DNA from: Syntrophales bacterium
GTDB lineage: Bacteria > Desulfobacterota > Syntrophia > Syntrophales > UBA2210
Length of the DNA stretch: 64,000 nucleotides
NCBI GenBank assembly: GCA_023230565.1
Contig: JALNXD010000012.1
Span: 16,373 to 80,372 of the forward strand
Direction of reading: 5' to 3'
The notes beneath the pieces were generated by a model. The model saw only the letters and a program-made list of their open reading frames with translations, was not told the DNA's origin and ran no database searches. Made by a program: the position numbers and the translations under genes. Shown in pieces: positions 25,689 through 35,300 of this stretch (its first letter is position 1; every line of letters begins with the position of its first letter).

Positions 25689-27053
25689 ATGTTTAATTTT
25701 TCTCAGAAACATACAAAGTTGACAACGCTCTACCTGCTGGGTACTAAATCAGAAGATCTCAGCTCGCAATTGAAGGCTAATTCCAAACGTAAGAAAGCCG
25801 TGCTTGTAGTGCCGACACTTGCGACCGAATTCACCCTCGAAGACAACAGACCGGTTTTTATGAACATAACGCGCCAGCTTGCCAAGGTTACGTATCTTCA
25901 CAAGATAATTTTTGGCCTTGACAAGGCCACTGATGAAGAAGCTCGCGAGCTGTCAGGTTTACTGAAAAAATCGGGACTTAGAAACTATATTATCCAGCAT
26001 AACGAAGGCGAAGCGTTCAAGTCGATTTATAAAACATTAAACGAAGCCGGGTTTCAGCTTGATCAGCCCGGGAAAGGCCGGAACATGTTTATGTCATTCG
26101 GTATTGCCCAGGCGATCGGTGCCCGCTGTATAGGTGTTCTCGACGCGGATATCAAAACCTTTCACCGCCGCCAGCTGGACAGACTGTTCTATCCGGTTCT
26201 TGTACGCGACTACGAATTTTCGAAAGCATTCTATGCGCGAATCGGTGACGGAAAAATGTACGGCAGATTAAAGCGTCTTCTCCTGGATCCCCTGCTGTTA
26301 TCATTAAAACGCAAATTTTCCGATTCTGGAGAAGATAAATTTCTCAGGCTTGTAGATTATCTCCTCGCCTTCAACTACCAGCTTTCCGGAGAAGTGGCAT
26401 TTGATACAAGTTTATTGAGAAGAATGCATTTTGCTACAAATTGGGGCGTAGAGATCTTCACTCTCATCGAGGTGTATCGAAAGGCAAATAATGTTGCCCA
26501 GGTTCAGTTTTCAAGACGTCCTTTCGACCATAAACATCAGGCAGTCTCTATAGAAGATAAGGACCGGGGCCTCTACAAGATGGCCATCGACATTGTAACC
26601 ACCATATTCGCTTCTCTTGTTATTGAAGAAGGGCTCGAGATCTCGGATTATTTTATTCAGGATCTTACGATAACCTATCTGAATGTCGCTGATGAACTGA
26701 TTAAAAAATATGCGGATAATTCTGCATTTTTGAGTCTTTCTTATGATAGAAACGCAGATGAAGCTCTTGTAAGAAGCATCTTCAAGGATGCAATTCTTAC
26801 GGCCGGAGATTATTTGATATCACCCTATAGAATTACCGATCGCTTTCTTCGCGTTCTTCTCAGCGACACGCGTTTTCACAAGTATCTCGACATAGGACTG
26901 GATAGAGATTTGATGGAATACGAACGAGATAACATGACACAACTATTCGAAGTACCCCAAACGGTGTCATGGGAGCGCATCATCACAAAGCTTCCCAGAA
27001 TTCTGTCCTCAATTGATGATGCCATTGCAAAAGAAAAGAAAACCTATATGTGA
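25689..27053 (+). CDS. glycosyltransferase, GpgS-like
   Basis: A 454-aa cytosolic glycosyltransferase of GT-A fold. The nucleotide-sugar/metal motif CIGVLDADIKTFHRR is near 160, and NWGVEIFTLIEVYRK in the middle is typical of the glucosyl-3-phosphoglycerate / mannosylglycerate synthase group, as is the helical C-terminal third. The ATG at 25689 has a GGGG-rich ribosome site. If the assignment holds, it condenses an NDP-hexose with 3-phosphoglycerate for glucosylglycerate (a compatible solute or glycan primer). The convergent glycerate kinase 9 bp away and the phosphohexomutase upstream fit. Exact acceptor is uncertain. Confidence 0.7.
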   Translation: MFNFSQKHTKLTTLYLLGTKSEDLSSQLKANSKRKKAVLVVPTLATEFTLEDNRPVFMNITRQLAKVTYLHKIIFGLDKATDEEARELSGLLKKSGLRNYIIQHNEGEAFKSIYKTLNEAGFQLDQPGKGRNMFMSFGIAQAIGARCIGVLDADIKTFHRRQLDRLFYPVLVRDYEFSKAFYARIGDGKMYGRLKRLLLDPLLLSLKRKFSDSGEDKFLRLVDYLLAFNYQLSGEVAFDTSLLRRMHFATNWGVEIFTLIEVYRKANNVAQVQFSRRPFDHKHQAVSIEDKDRGLYKMAIDIVTTIFASLVIEEGLEISDYFIQDLTITYLNVADELIKKYADNSAFLSLSYDRNADEALVRSIFKDAILTAGDYLISPYRITDRFLRVLLSDTRFHKYLDIGLDRDLMEYERDNMTQLFEVPQTVSWERIITKLPRILSSIDDAIAKEKKTYM

Positions 27054-27061
27054 TTGCCGGT

Positions 27062-28390
27062 TTATGTAACCAGTATAATCCGCAGATCCATCACATTGGT
27101 CATAGTAGGTCCTGTGACAAGGATGTCGTCCGAACCTGCAAAAAAACGGTAGGAATCGTTTTCAATTAAATAGTGGAGGGCAGTTTTTCCTCTTTTCATT
27201 CCATTTTTCACCGTTTGGCCGTCCACTATGGCCCCCGCAGCATTTGTCTGCCCATCTGTTCCGTCGGTTCCTCCACTTAGAATGGTCACATCACCGATTC
27301 CATCTATATCAATTGCCGAAGCAAGGGCGAATTCCAGATTTCGGCCTCCGATCCCCCTTCCTTTGACCGTAACTGTCGTTTCTCCGCCCGATATGATACA
27401 CGCAGGTTTTTTTAAAGGATTGCCGGAAAGTATTATCTCCTTCGCAACGGCCGCATGAACTTTCGCCACCTCTTTTGCTTCGCCTTCTATGCACGATGAT
27501 AAAATCATAGTGTTATATCCGAGCTCTCGGGCCTTTTTTCGGGCAGCATCGAGGGAAAGTCTGGAGCTGCCGATTATGACATTGTATGTATTGCTGAAAA
27601 GCACATCTCCCGGTTTCGGAGTTTCTTCTGCAATCCCAGAAATTCCTTGCTGAAAATGAGAAAGAACGGATTCGGGAACCCGATTCCTTATCCCGTATGC
27701 CTCCAGTATCTGCATGCATTCTGTAAAAGTGCTTTCATCGGGAACAGAAGGGCCTGACGCGATTACATCCAGATTGTCACCGATTACATCAGAAAGGATT
27801 AACGTAATTACAGTGTCGGTATTTGCAAGTTTTGCGAGCCTTCCCCCCTTGATCTGCGAGATATGCTTCCGGACTGCGTTGATTTCGTGTATTGTCGCAC
27901 CGCATTCCAGGAGTATTTTTGTTACGGCCTGTTTTTCCGCAAGTGTTATCCCTTCTGCGGGCATTGGCATCAGGGCTGACCCTCCTCCTGAAATCACGAC
28001 GAAAAGGATATCTTTCCTACCTGTACCCTTGAGAATGCTCATAATACGCTTTGTGCCCCGGATCCCGCATTCATCGGGAACTGGATGACCTGCCTCCGAA
28101 ACCGAAACATATGTGAGCGGCAACGTATAGCCGTATTTCGTTGTTATATGCCCCCCCTTGACCTTCGAACCGAAAATTTCTTCAAGTGCCAGGGCCATTG
28201 GTGAAGCCGCTTTCCCGGCACCGACAATATATATATTCTCGACATTCTTTAAATTGTAGCTTCGATCTTTCACCTTCAAACGGCTATTGCCCAAAAGACG
28301 AACATACCTTCTTACCGCTTCTTTCGGGTCGGCCGCATCAAGACCGGCATCAAAAATGGAACGGATGTCCTTTCTTTGATCTTTCTGCAT
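27062..28390 (-). CDS. glycerate 2-kinase, MOFRL family
   Basis: Type-2 glycerate kinase (TtuD/GckA family), phosphorylating D-glycerate to 2-phosphoglycerate. The 442-aa protein has the N-terminal DUF4147 half (IYIVGAGKAASPMALALE; FVVISGGGSALMPMPAEG; INAVRKHISQIKGGRLA) and the C-terminal MOFRL half (CIISGGETTVTVKGRGIGGRN; ILSGGTDGTDGQTNAAGA). The ATG at 28390 has GGAG 15-18 nt upstream; the frame is open to a GTG at 28441 without a convincing site. It ends 9 bp from the convergent glycosyltransferase. Confidence 0.92.
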   Translation of the reverse strand: MQKDQRKDIRSIFDAGLDAADPKEAVRRYVRLLGNSRLKVKDRSYNLKNVENIYIVGAGKAASPMALALEEIFGSKVKGGHITTKYGYTLPLTYVSVSEAGHPVPDECGIRGTKRIMSILKGTGRKDILFVVISGGGSALMPMPAEGITLAEKQAVTKILLECGATIHEINAVRKHISQIKGGRLAKLANTDTVITLILSDVIGDNLDVIASGPSVPDESTFTECMQILEAYGIRNRVPESVLSHFQQGISGIAEETPKPGDVLFSNTYNVIIGSSRLSLDAARKKARELGYNTMILSSCIEGEAKEVAKVHAAVAKEIILSGNPLKKPACIISGGETTVTVKGRGIGGRNLEFALASAIDIDGIGDVTILSGGTDGTDGQTNAAGAIVDGQTVKNGMKRGKTALHYLIENDSYRFFAGSDDILVTGPTMTNVMDLRIILVT

Positions 28391-28478
28391 ATTGACTGTC
28401 TCTCTCCACGTACGGATTTTCGATTGATTCTCCTGCAGCACTGATTTCAGTCAGCGATAACGCGAGCACAGGCAGCGT

Positions 28479-28826
28479 TCAAGATTCTCGTTTCGCAGTC
28501 ACTTCAGCTTTGATCGTATTCACAAGGTCTTCCATTGCGGCAAACACGTTTTCTCTAAAATCACCTGCAACAACTACATACATGATATCATCACCTGTAT
28601 GCAAAGTACCTTCGTTCACTTCTGCCAGAACTTCAATGATTCCTTTCTTTCTTTTTGCGTTCTCTACTATCTTCCGCAGTGCTGCCCTATCCGCCCTCAC
28701 TGAAAGTTCATTTACCGGTTTCCCGTTTTTCGAAGTCGCTCTCACCACACCATTATGACAGAGAATCATGCCTGCTTTATGAAAATCGGGATGCCTTTTT
28801 ACTTTATCAATCATTTCCTGCAACAT
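28479..28826 (-). CDS. MoaE-like protein lacking the C-terminal catalytic block
   Basis: A 115-aa protein resembling the large subunit of molybdopterin synthase (ILCHNGVVRATSKNGKPV; later GTLHTGDDIMYVVVAGDFRENVFAAMEDLVNTIK, matching the MoaE core). It ends at AEVTAKRES, without the PFWKKE-type segment carrying the catalytic Lys of classical MoaE (about 150 aa). No moaD is nearby. It may be a MoaE-fold protein with another role, or a variant enzyme. It is 88 bp upstream of the glycerate kinase start on the same strand. Confidence 0.7.
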   Translation of the reverse strand: MLQEMIDKVKRHPDFHKAGMILCHNGVVRATSKNGKPVNELSVRADRAALRKIVENAKRKKGIIEVLAEVNEGTLHTGDDIMYVVVAGDFRENVFAAMEDLVNTIKAEVTAKRES

Positions 28827-28920
28827 TTTTTCCGCTCCTCAATTTTGTTTGCATTCGTTTTTCTTTCGTCATACATTTCATTTTTTGACATCAGTTTTTT
28901 CATTATGAGAGAAAAGTATT

Positions 28921-29424
28921 ATGCATGCAAGAAGACGATCGAAGAAAATCACTAAAGATCTTTTACGGCTCGGTGATTTCTTGCCTGACACACTTAAAAA
29001 AAAGAAAATCTATCTATCAATCCGGGATACCGAAATCGCCGCAGTCTGGGAATCAACGGTAGGCCGGCAGATTTCCGATCAGACCGATCCTGTCCGATTC
29101 AGAAGCTCCAGGCTCTACATAAATGTAACGACACCTGCCTGGATGCAGCAGCTTCAATACATGAAGCATGAAATCCTTGCAAAGCTGAATGAGTGTCTCC
29201 CATCCAGAAATGTTACCGCGTTGCATTTTTCGATCGGGCCCGTAAGCAAGAAAACCGGGGATCCGGGAAAAAGTCAATTTCTCCAGTTTGATACACAATT
29301 ACTTCGACCAAGGGAAAAAAGATTGATCAAAGAAAATATTTCGCAAATCGCCGACCAGGAACTGCGGGAGATTATTGAAAGAGTAATGATTAAGGAAATA
29401 CTCACACGCCGTCTCCGTTCCTGA
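28921..29424 (+). CDS. DciA-like DUF721 protein
   Basis: A 167-aa protein of the DUF721 family, whose member DciA helps load the replicative helicase DnaB. The DUF721 core is seen at AAVWESTVGRQISDQTDPVRFRSS and the LYINVTTPAWMQQLQYMKHEIL strand-helix, followed by a Lys/Arg-rich C-terminus. The start MHARRRSKK gives a basic N-terminus. It is divergent from the MoaE-like gene. Its 3' end overlaps the convergent methyltransferase by 23 bp. Confidence 0.75.
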   Translation: MHARRRSKKITKDLLRLGDFLPDTLKKKKIYLSIRDTEIAAVWESTVGRQISDQTDPVRFRSSRLYINVTTPAWMQQLQYMKHEILAKLNECLPSRNVTALHFSIGPVSKKTGDPGKSQFLQFDTQLLRPREKRLIKENISQIADQELREIIERVMIKEILTRRLRS

Positions 29425-30190
29425 AAAAGGTCAAACCTGCAAATATATCTTTAAGTTCCTCGCTATAGCTACCCCTCTCATCATACACAACGAGAGGCTG
29501 ATCTATTTTTGCCTCCTCTCCACCCCCTTTTCGGCCTTCCGCAAGGATAAATTCGGCTGGAGATTTTTTATCCGAGTAGACGAATCTTATTCTTTTCGGT
29601 TCGATACAGCACTTTCTCATTGAAGACAGAAGAGTAACCGACCGCTGTGCCGGGAATATCACAAACAAATGCCCTTTTTCTTTCAAAAGGTATCTTGTGG
29701 CCTCCATGAAGTCGGATACACCGCCGTTTAATTCATGGCGCGCTTCCGCCTTTTGCCGGTCTGGATTTATTTTACCTGTCCGAATCTTCCTGTAAGGAGG
29801 ATTACATACAACGGCAGTAAAAGATTCCGGTTCAAGATAACTTCTGATTTTGCGGATATCGGCACAAAGAAACCGGACTCGGGATTCAAGGCCGTTCAGA
29901 TGCGCGCTTCTTTCAGCCATTTGAACCTGAGATTCCTGTATATCTATGCCGGTGATGTTTTCCGGTTTGTCTCTCAGCGCAAGAATCATTGATATAATTC
30001 CGCTTCCTGCCCCAAGTTCAACAGCATGATCGCGAAAACCCAGATATGAAAAACTTGCGAGAAGGATCGAATCCAGGGAAAACCTGTACCCTTTTTTCTT
30101 TTGCAAGACAGCAAGTTTCCCGCCCATAAAATAATCGAGACTTTCGTCATCATTTTTATATTGCACGGCGGCCGGCCTTCTTTCCTTCAA
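29402..30190 (-). CDS. TrmN6-like tRNA1(Val) adenine methyltransferase
   Basis: SAM-dependent N6-adenine methyltransferase of the YfiC/TrmN6 group, which modifies A37 of tRNA1(Val). The 262-aa protein has the SAM-binding motif ELGAGSGIISMILALRD and the catalytic NPPY in FTAVVCNPPYRKI. The LAVLQKKKGYRFSLDSILLASF lead-in is typical of the family. Length is normal. The true RNA substrate in this organism is unverified. Confidence 0.85.
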   Translation of the reverse strand: MKERRPAAVQYKNDDESLDYFMGGKLAVLQKKKGYRFSLDSILLASFSYLGFRDHAVELGAGSGIISMILALRDKPENITGIDIQESQVQMAERSAHLNGLESRVRFLCADIRKIRSYLEPESFTAVVCNPPYRKIRTGKINPDRQKAEARHELNGGVSDFMEATRYLLKEKGHLFVIFPAQRSVTLLSSMRKCCIEPKRIRFVYSDKKSPAEFILAEGRKGGGEEAKIDQPLVVYDERGSYSEELKDIFAGLTFFRNGDGV

Positions 30191-30253
30191 GTTCTGACGA
30201 AATGGATGTCATATTCATACTTATATAAGCGCAGCGAAGAATTCAAATTTTAA

Positions 30254-30267
30254 TTGATCCGGATCAA
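30254..30267. promoter_or_regulatory. FNR/CRP-family box
   Basis: TTGATCCGGATCAA fits the FNR consensus TTGAT-N4-ATCAA exactly and is a perfect 14-bp palindrome. It is 64 bp before the methyltransferase gene on one side and about 267 bp before the TPR-barrel gene on the other, so the target is ambiguous. Confidence 0.5.
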
Positions 30268-30423
30268 GCATTTTTGCATTTGTAAAATTGACGCTCCCGC
30301 AACAACTCCGATGAATTGACTTTTGAAACGTCTTCATAAAAATTCTCAAGAGTTTCTATCATTACATTGAGATTGCCTCTTACGGCATTTATTCATTAAA
30401 TATAATTCTTGATTTTTCCATCT

Positions 30424-30449
30424 AAATAAGGGATGAATAGTCCTTATTT
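30424..30449. promoter_or_regulatory. inverted repeat, possible operator
   Basis: AAATAAGG (30424-30431) and CCTTATTT (30442-30449) with a 10-bp spacer, about 85 bp before the TPR-barrel gene. No T-run follows, so it is more like a protein-binding site than a terminator. Confidence 0.35.
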
Positions 30450-30533
30450 CGGGATCATAATGATGAAGCGGAAAGCCATTTCATATTGTACTTATGAAAT
30501 AGATACTTCTAATTCTTGCTGAAAGGAGCTACC

Positions 30534-32090
30534 GTGAAACGAGCAGGACTGGAATCTCTCGCATGCATTATTCTAAGTCTTTTTTTTGCCCATATACTGT
30601 TTTCTCCCAGCGGCTACTGTCAGGAACCATCGGATCTTGTAAAAAAAGGGATAGAACACTACCAGCTGGAAAATTTTGAAGAGGCGATTGAGATCTTGAA
30701 TACTGCCAGAAAAAAAGAGCCGGAATCCTCTTTAGCGGCTTTTTTTCTGGGCATGGCCTATAAGCAGGTCCTGGATTATCAAAGCGCAGCCGGCCATTTC
30801 AGAGATGCCGTAACACTTGAGCCTCGCATTAAAGATGCCCTCCCCGAACTTATCAGCGTACTTTATAAATTAAATGATTTTGAAGAAGCCAAAAAGTGGA
30901 TTGAGGTCGCAGAATCCGAGTCTGTAAAACCCGCGCAGATCGCATTTCTGAAAGGACTCGTGTATCAAAAGGAGGGTTTGAATTCAGAAGCCATTGCCGC
31001 TTTTGAAAAGGCGCGAACGCTTGATCCATCGCTCACTCAGGCTGCGGAATTTCAAATTGCAGTCTGCTGTGTGAAAGAAAAGAAGCTTGACGAGGCGAAT
31101 CAAAGGTTTCAAGCGGCAATCATCGCAGATCCGCAAAGCGATTTGGCCTCTTTCGCAAGACGATATCAGGATCTTGTAGAAGAGCGCATTTTTGCGGAAC
31201 GCCCATTTCGTGTTACTCTTGGGCTTTTTGGTCAGTATGATTCAAACGTGGTTTTAAAACCGGATGAAACGGCATTTGCAAACGGAATCAGCAATGAAGA
31301 CAGCATGGCAGCAATGCCTACAATTGGAATCGATTTCGTACCGCAACTGGACGGTCCGGGAATTTTCAGCGCCCATTATTCATTTGTTTCCAATTTCCAT
31401 GAAAATAATTCCACCACTCACGACCTGACGGGAAATACGATTACTCTTTCCCCGGGCTATAACTTTGGAAGATCAGCATTGAATTTTAATTTCAGCTACA
31501 ACCATTTCCTCCTTCATGGATCCCGTTATATGGAAATTATGACATACGGTCCACTTTACCGGTTTCTTTTAAATGAAAGAAACATACTTGAGGTGTTTGC
31601 AGGCTACAGCATAAAAAATTATTTTCAGGATATTGTTCCACCTGATTTTGAAAACGACCGCGATGGAGAGGGCATAAACGCATATGCAAGTTGGGTATGG
31701 CTTTTCAGAAAAGACTCCTTTTTCAATTTGAAATATGAATTCATCGAAGAGAATACCGATGGGATACGGTATGACAATCAAGGGCACAGAGTCAGTGCAA
31801 ATGTGATTATTCCTCTTTTAACGGATCTCAAACTGCAATTGAGCGCAGCCTATTTCAGGCAGGAATATCGATACCGGCTTCGTTATCCTGAAATCATAGG
31901 CGGACTCTACGTTGGCGTTCCCAAAGAGCGTCGCGACAACAACTACTCGGGTTCTATCGGCATCATTTGGGAGGCGAACAGAAACATGAATGTCATCGTT
32001 CAATATTCGAGTACGGATAACAGTTCAAATGACACGACATCTGAATATACCCGGCATCTATACACTGCAGGTATTGAGTTTAAATTCTGA
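30534..32090 (+). CDS. TPR outer-membrane beta-barrel protein
   Basis: A 518-aa exported protein. GTG at 30534 follows AAAGGAG by 5 nt and begins a signal peptide (LACIILSLFFAHILF, cleavage near SGYC/QEP). Residues about 35-215 are TPR repeats (YQLENFEEAIEILNTARKKEP; YKLNDFEEAKKWIEVAE; LNSEAIAAFEKARTLDPS). From about 230 the sequence alternates polar and aromatic residues in barrel-like strands and ends in ...AGIEFKF with C-terminal Phe, the usual BAM signal. This TPR-plus-barrel layout recalls Slam-type (DUF560) outer-membrane translocators. It is 271 bp before the giant FecR protein, its likely client (inference). Confidence 0.8.
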   Translation: MKRAGLESLACIILSLFFAHILFSPSGYCQEPSDLVKKGIEHYQLENFEEAIEILNTARKKEPESSLAAFFLGMAYKQVLDYQSAAGHFRDAVTLEPRIKDALPELISVLYKLNDFEEAKKWIEVAESESVKPAQIAFLKGLVYQKEGLNSEAIAAFEKARTLDPSLTQAAEFQIAVCCVKEKKLDEANQRFQAAIIADPQSDLASFARRYQDLVEERIFAERPFRVTLGLFGQYDSNVVLKPDETAFANGISNEDSMAAMPTIGIDFVPQLDGPGIFSAHYSFVSNFHENNSTTHDLTGNTITLSPGYNFGRSALNFNFSYNHFLLHGSRYMEIMTYGPLYRFLLNERNILEVFAGYSIKNYFQDIVPPDFENDRDGEGINAYASWVWLFRKDSFFNLKYEFIEENTDGIRYDNQGHRVSANVIIPLLTDLKLQLSAAYFRQEYRYRLRYPEIIGGLYVGVPKERRDNNYSGSIGIIWEANRNMNVIVQYSSTDNSSNDTTSEYTRHLYTAGIEFKF

Positions 32091-32244
32091 TAACTGCTGA
32101 ACTGACTGGGTTCTCACTGGAAAAAATTCAAATGATGACTCGATGTTGAAAAAAAACACCCGGACAATGTGATTCGTTTCACACTGTAATGGTGACCAGT
32201 TTCACATAAATGAGCGAGACGGGTGTTGATGATGAACTGGTCTT

Positions 32245-32274
32245 TTGCTAAGCTTGCGTACGCAAGTGTATAAT
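32245..32274 (+). promoter_or_regulatory. promoter with palindromic operator before the giant gene
   Basis: TTGCTA (32245-32250), 18-bp spacer, TATAAT (32269-32274). The perfect palindrome CTTGCGTACGCAAG (32253-32266) is exactly centred in the spacer. Predicted start near 32281, giving an 80-nt 5' UTR to the ATG at 32362. The location suits a repressor or a MerR-type activator. Confidence 0.55.
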
Positions 32275-32361
32275 AAATTGACAGTCTTACAAAATATCTG
32301 TTCACAGATCTTTACATGTATACACAGAATCTGAACCTCACTGGGATTATAGGTGACTGCG

Positions 32362-35300
32362 ATGAAAAAAATGTTTCTTTTTGTTCTTTCGTTTAGTGTG
32401 CTGCTCATGATGCCGTTTTCAGTTTTTGCGTCGGGCATAGGTAAATTCACTTCTATATCGGGCATGACCGACATTACCCGGGCAGATGAAAAGGCACGCC
32501 CCGCAAAGGTAGGAGATGAAGTAATAATCGGTGATTTTATACGGACCAAAAGCAATGCGAAGGCAGAAATCACATTTATCGACGGCAGCGTGACGCGACT
32601 CGCACAAAGATCCCGCATCAGAATAACTGAATATTTTCTCGGAGAAAAAGGCAGAAAAAGTGTTATCGATCTTTTCAGGGGTAAAGTGCAAAGTGTAGTA
32701 CAGAAATCGGAACAGATCGGAAAGAATGACAGATATGAAGTTCACACTCCCACAGCCGTCTGCGGTGTAAGAGGTACAATCTTTTTCACCTATTTTCAAG
32801 ACGGTGTGAGTGGAGGCGCCACTTCTGAGGGTTCTGTTTACGTATACAGCAAAAACAGGCCGGGCGATGTGAAAACTATGGCTGCCGGCGAGGCTATGAT
32901 TGTAACAAGCCCTGACCAGCCTCCGGTTGTCCGTCCCGCCACTGCTGCGGAAATGAAGCAACTTGGTGATGAAACAAGTACTGAAGATGATAAGGACAGT
33001 GACAGCGAAAGCAATGAAAGCGGAGATGAAGATGCTTCTAAAAACGGAGAAGAATCAGATGATGCAGCTGATGACAGCAGCGGACAGAGTGATGATACTT
33101 CGTCCGATGGAGCGGAAAGTGACGAAACTGCATCCGATGACGGAGCTTCCAGCGACTCTGAAGGCGGTGAACAGGAAACCGGTATTCAGGAAACCGCAGG
33201 CAGTGATACTTCCGGCGGGAGTGATAATGAATCCGTAACAGGATCCGCGCAGACATCGGATAATCAAACCGCGAGTGATGGAACACAAAGCCAAATGATC
33301 GAAGAAACCGCAAGTCTGACCATATTGACCGGCGATGATCTGACATCGGAATTATCGGGGACCGGAAGCGATGTCACACAAGTGACACAAACTGTAGATG
33401 AGCCGACCACAAACAGTGTACTGAACGATGTAAATACAACTATTGAGAATAAAGCTCCGGAAAGTGAAGATCCTGATGATACTCAGAGCGAGCCGACCCT
33501 TGACCCGCTTCCTGTTACTCTTACATTTTCAGGCACCGGCTCTTACGATTACGGGAATATAACCGTAGCAAGCACCTTCGAAGAAACAAAAACAGCCGGC
33601 ATCATCACCGTAACCGGTACTTCATATGATTATCCCGTCTGGTCTGCACCTATCACCTCATCCACGAATAACGGCGGCCTGTCGATGGGATATTTCTCCG
33701 GTGTGACCGGTTCATGGAGGGGGTTGATGAGCACGCTTTATCTTAATAACGGAGTGCTGGGATACATGTTCGGAAACCCGATCGGCGAATTTAATTATCA
33801 AAACTACGGATTCAGCGGCCAGGGAAATGTCCTTATGACCCCGATGACATCCTCGAGACTTTCTCCATCGGTCTTTGCAGCGAACCTTTCCGATATAAAT
33901 TCGAACGCCTCGGTGCTCCTGTCCGGGATCCCCTATCCTGACCTTGGAACGATCAGTTTTGACGGCTCCTCCTCCTCAGAAGGCGTATCAAAAGTTTCGG
34001 CTATTGGCATGGAAACCAGTGCCTTGGGCGGCATGATTCTCGGTGTCTGGAGCAGTGAAACGGCCGGCGGTTTCTATTCGAACACCGCGGCAAGAGATTT
34101 GGGCGACATACGCTTCGGTGCGGTTTCTGACTATGAGTACGAATATTATTTAATCGGGGGAATAGATCCTGTACGATCTATTGGCGATGACAAGAATGGT
34201 CATATCGATCTTTACGGCTATGCCACGTATATGGATACCGGATACATAGGTATTATCGATCTTCGCCATTTGGGGGTTTATGATACCAATCCGGGAACGT
34301 ACAACAGTATCACAGCCGGAACAGCAACCCTCTACCCCCTTGATTTTTCAGGTTACATAGGCGGGCCGGTCATGGTGGGCCCGTACGATTTGGCAGGGGC
34401 GCGAAGCCTTTACTGCAACGGACAGGGCGTATTGTCTCTCGCCGCTCACGAAACGGGAATCTTTGGAGGCCGTACCAGCCCCTGGAGTTCTGCAAGCGGG
34501 ACAGGCACGGAAGAACAGCCCGGCTATTTCAGAGCTCTTGGCGACTATTTTGATCCCGAACTATACGGTTCCCCGACCTGTAAAGCCCCGTATGTATGGA
34601 ATACCATGAGCAGCTTTATGACAGCCGACGGTGAGTCCGAATCCTTCATAGTCGGCCTCTGGAAAGAAGACGGCACCATTATAGCGAAAAGCATAGGATT
34701 ATATCAGCGTACCGACGGCACAACAGGGATTATGCGGTCGAATCAAATAACGGGCAACTACTACAGCGAAATAGGAACCGGCATGTGGATGATTCAGGGT
34801 ACTCTGACACCTGATCCTTTTTTAAAAGGTATATATGCCGAAACCATCCCCGGGATAGAGCAGCTTTCGGGAAGTATCCAATCCGTTTTCAGCGATGGAA
34901 GCTGTATATCGGGGAGCGCCGTCGGAAGTTCTGTACACCTCTTCTATGGAGACGATACTTCCGTTCCTTTCGGCATTTACAATCTCCAGTTCGGTGCCGT
35001 TCAGGATTACAGGACCTTGATGTATATGCCTAACAGCTTTTATTCAGCAACAGGCGATGCAGAATCCATGAGCGGCCGAAAAATCGGCTTTGGCGGGTAT
35101 GCCTATAATCCTGATTATTTGCAACCGGCGCAACTGGGATTTGGCGAAGAGACATTATTGTTCGGCGCCATTATCGATACGATTTGGGAGGCCGGCACAA
35201 TTACGGGATCCATGTGGGGCGAATATCTTTCCGATGCTGAAATGGGCACTTTTGAAGGTCCTTTTTACGGTCTTTACGATGTTCTTGAAGGCGGCTATGA

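Larger units (their letters stand above)
30191..30533. other. AT-rich intergenic region before the surface-protein cassette
   Basis: 343 bp without a gene. It contains a perfect FNR/CRP-type palindrome at 30254-30267 and an inverted repeat at 30424-30449, both listed separately, and the AAAGGAG ribosome site at 30522-30528. Confidence 0.7.
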
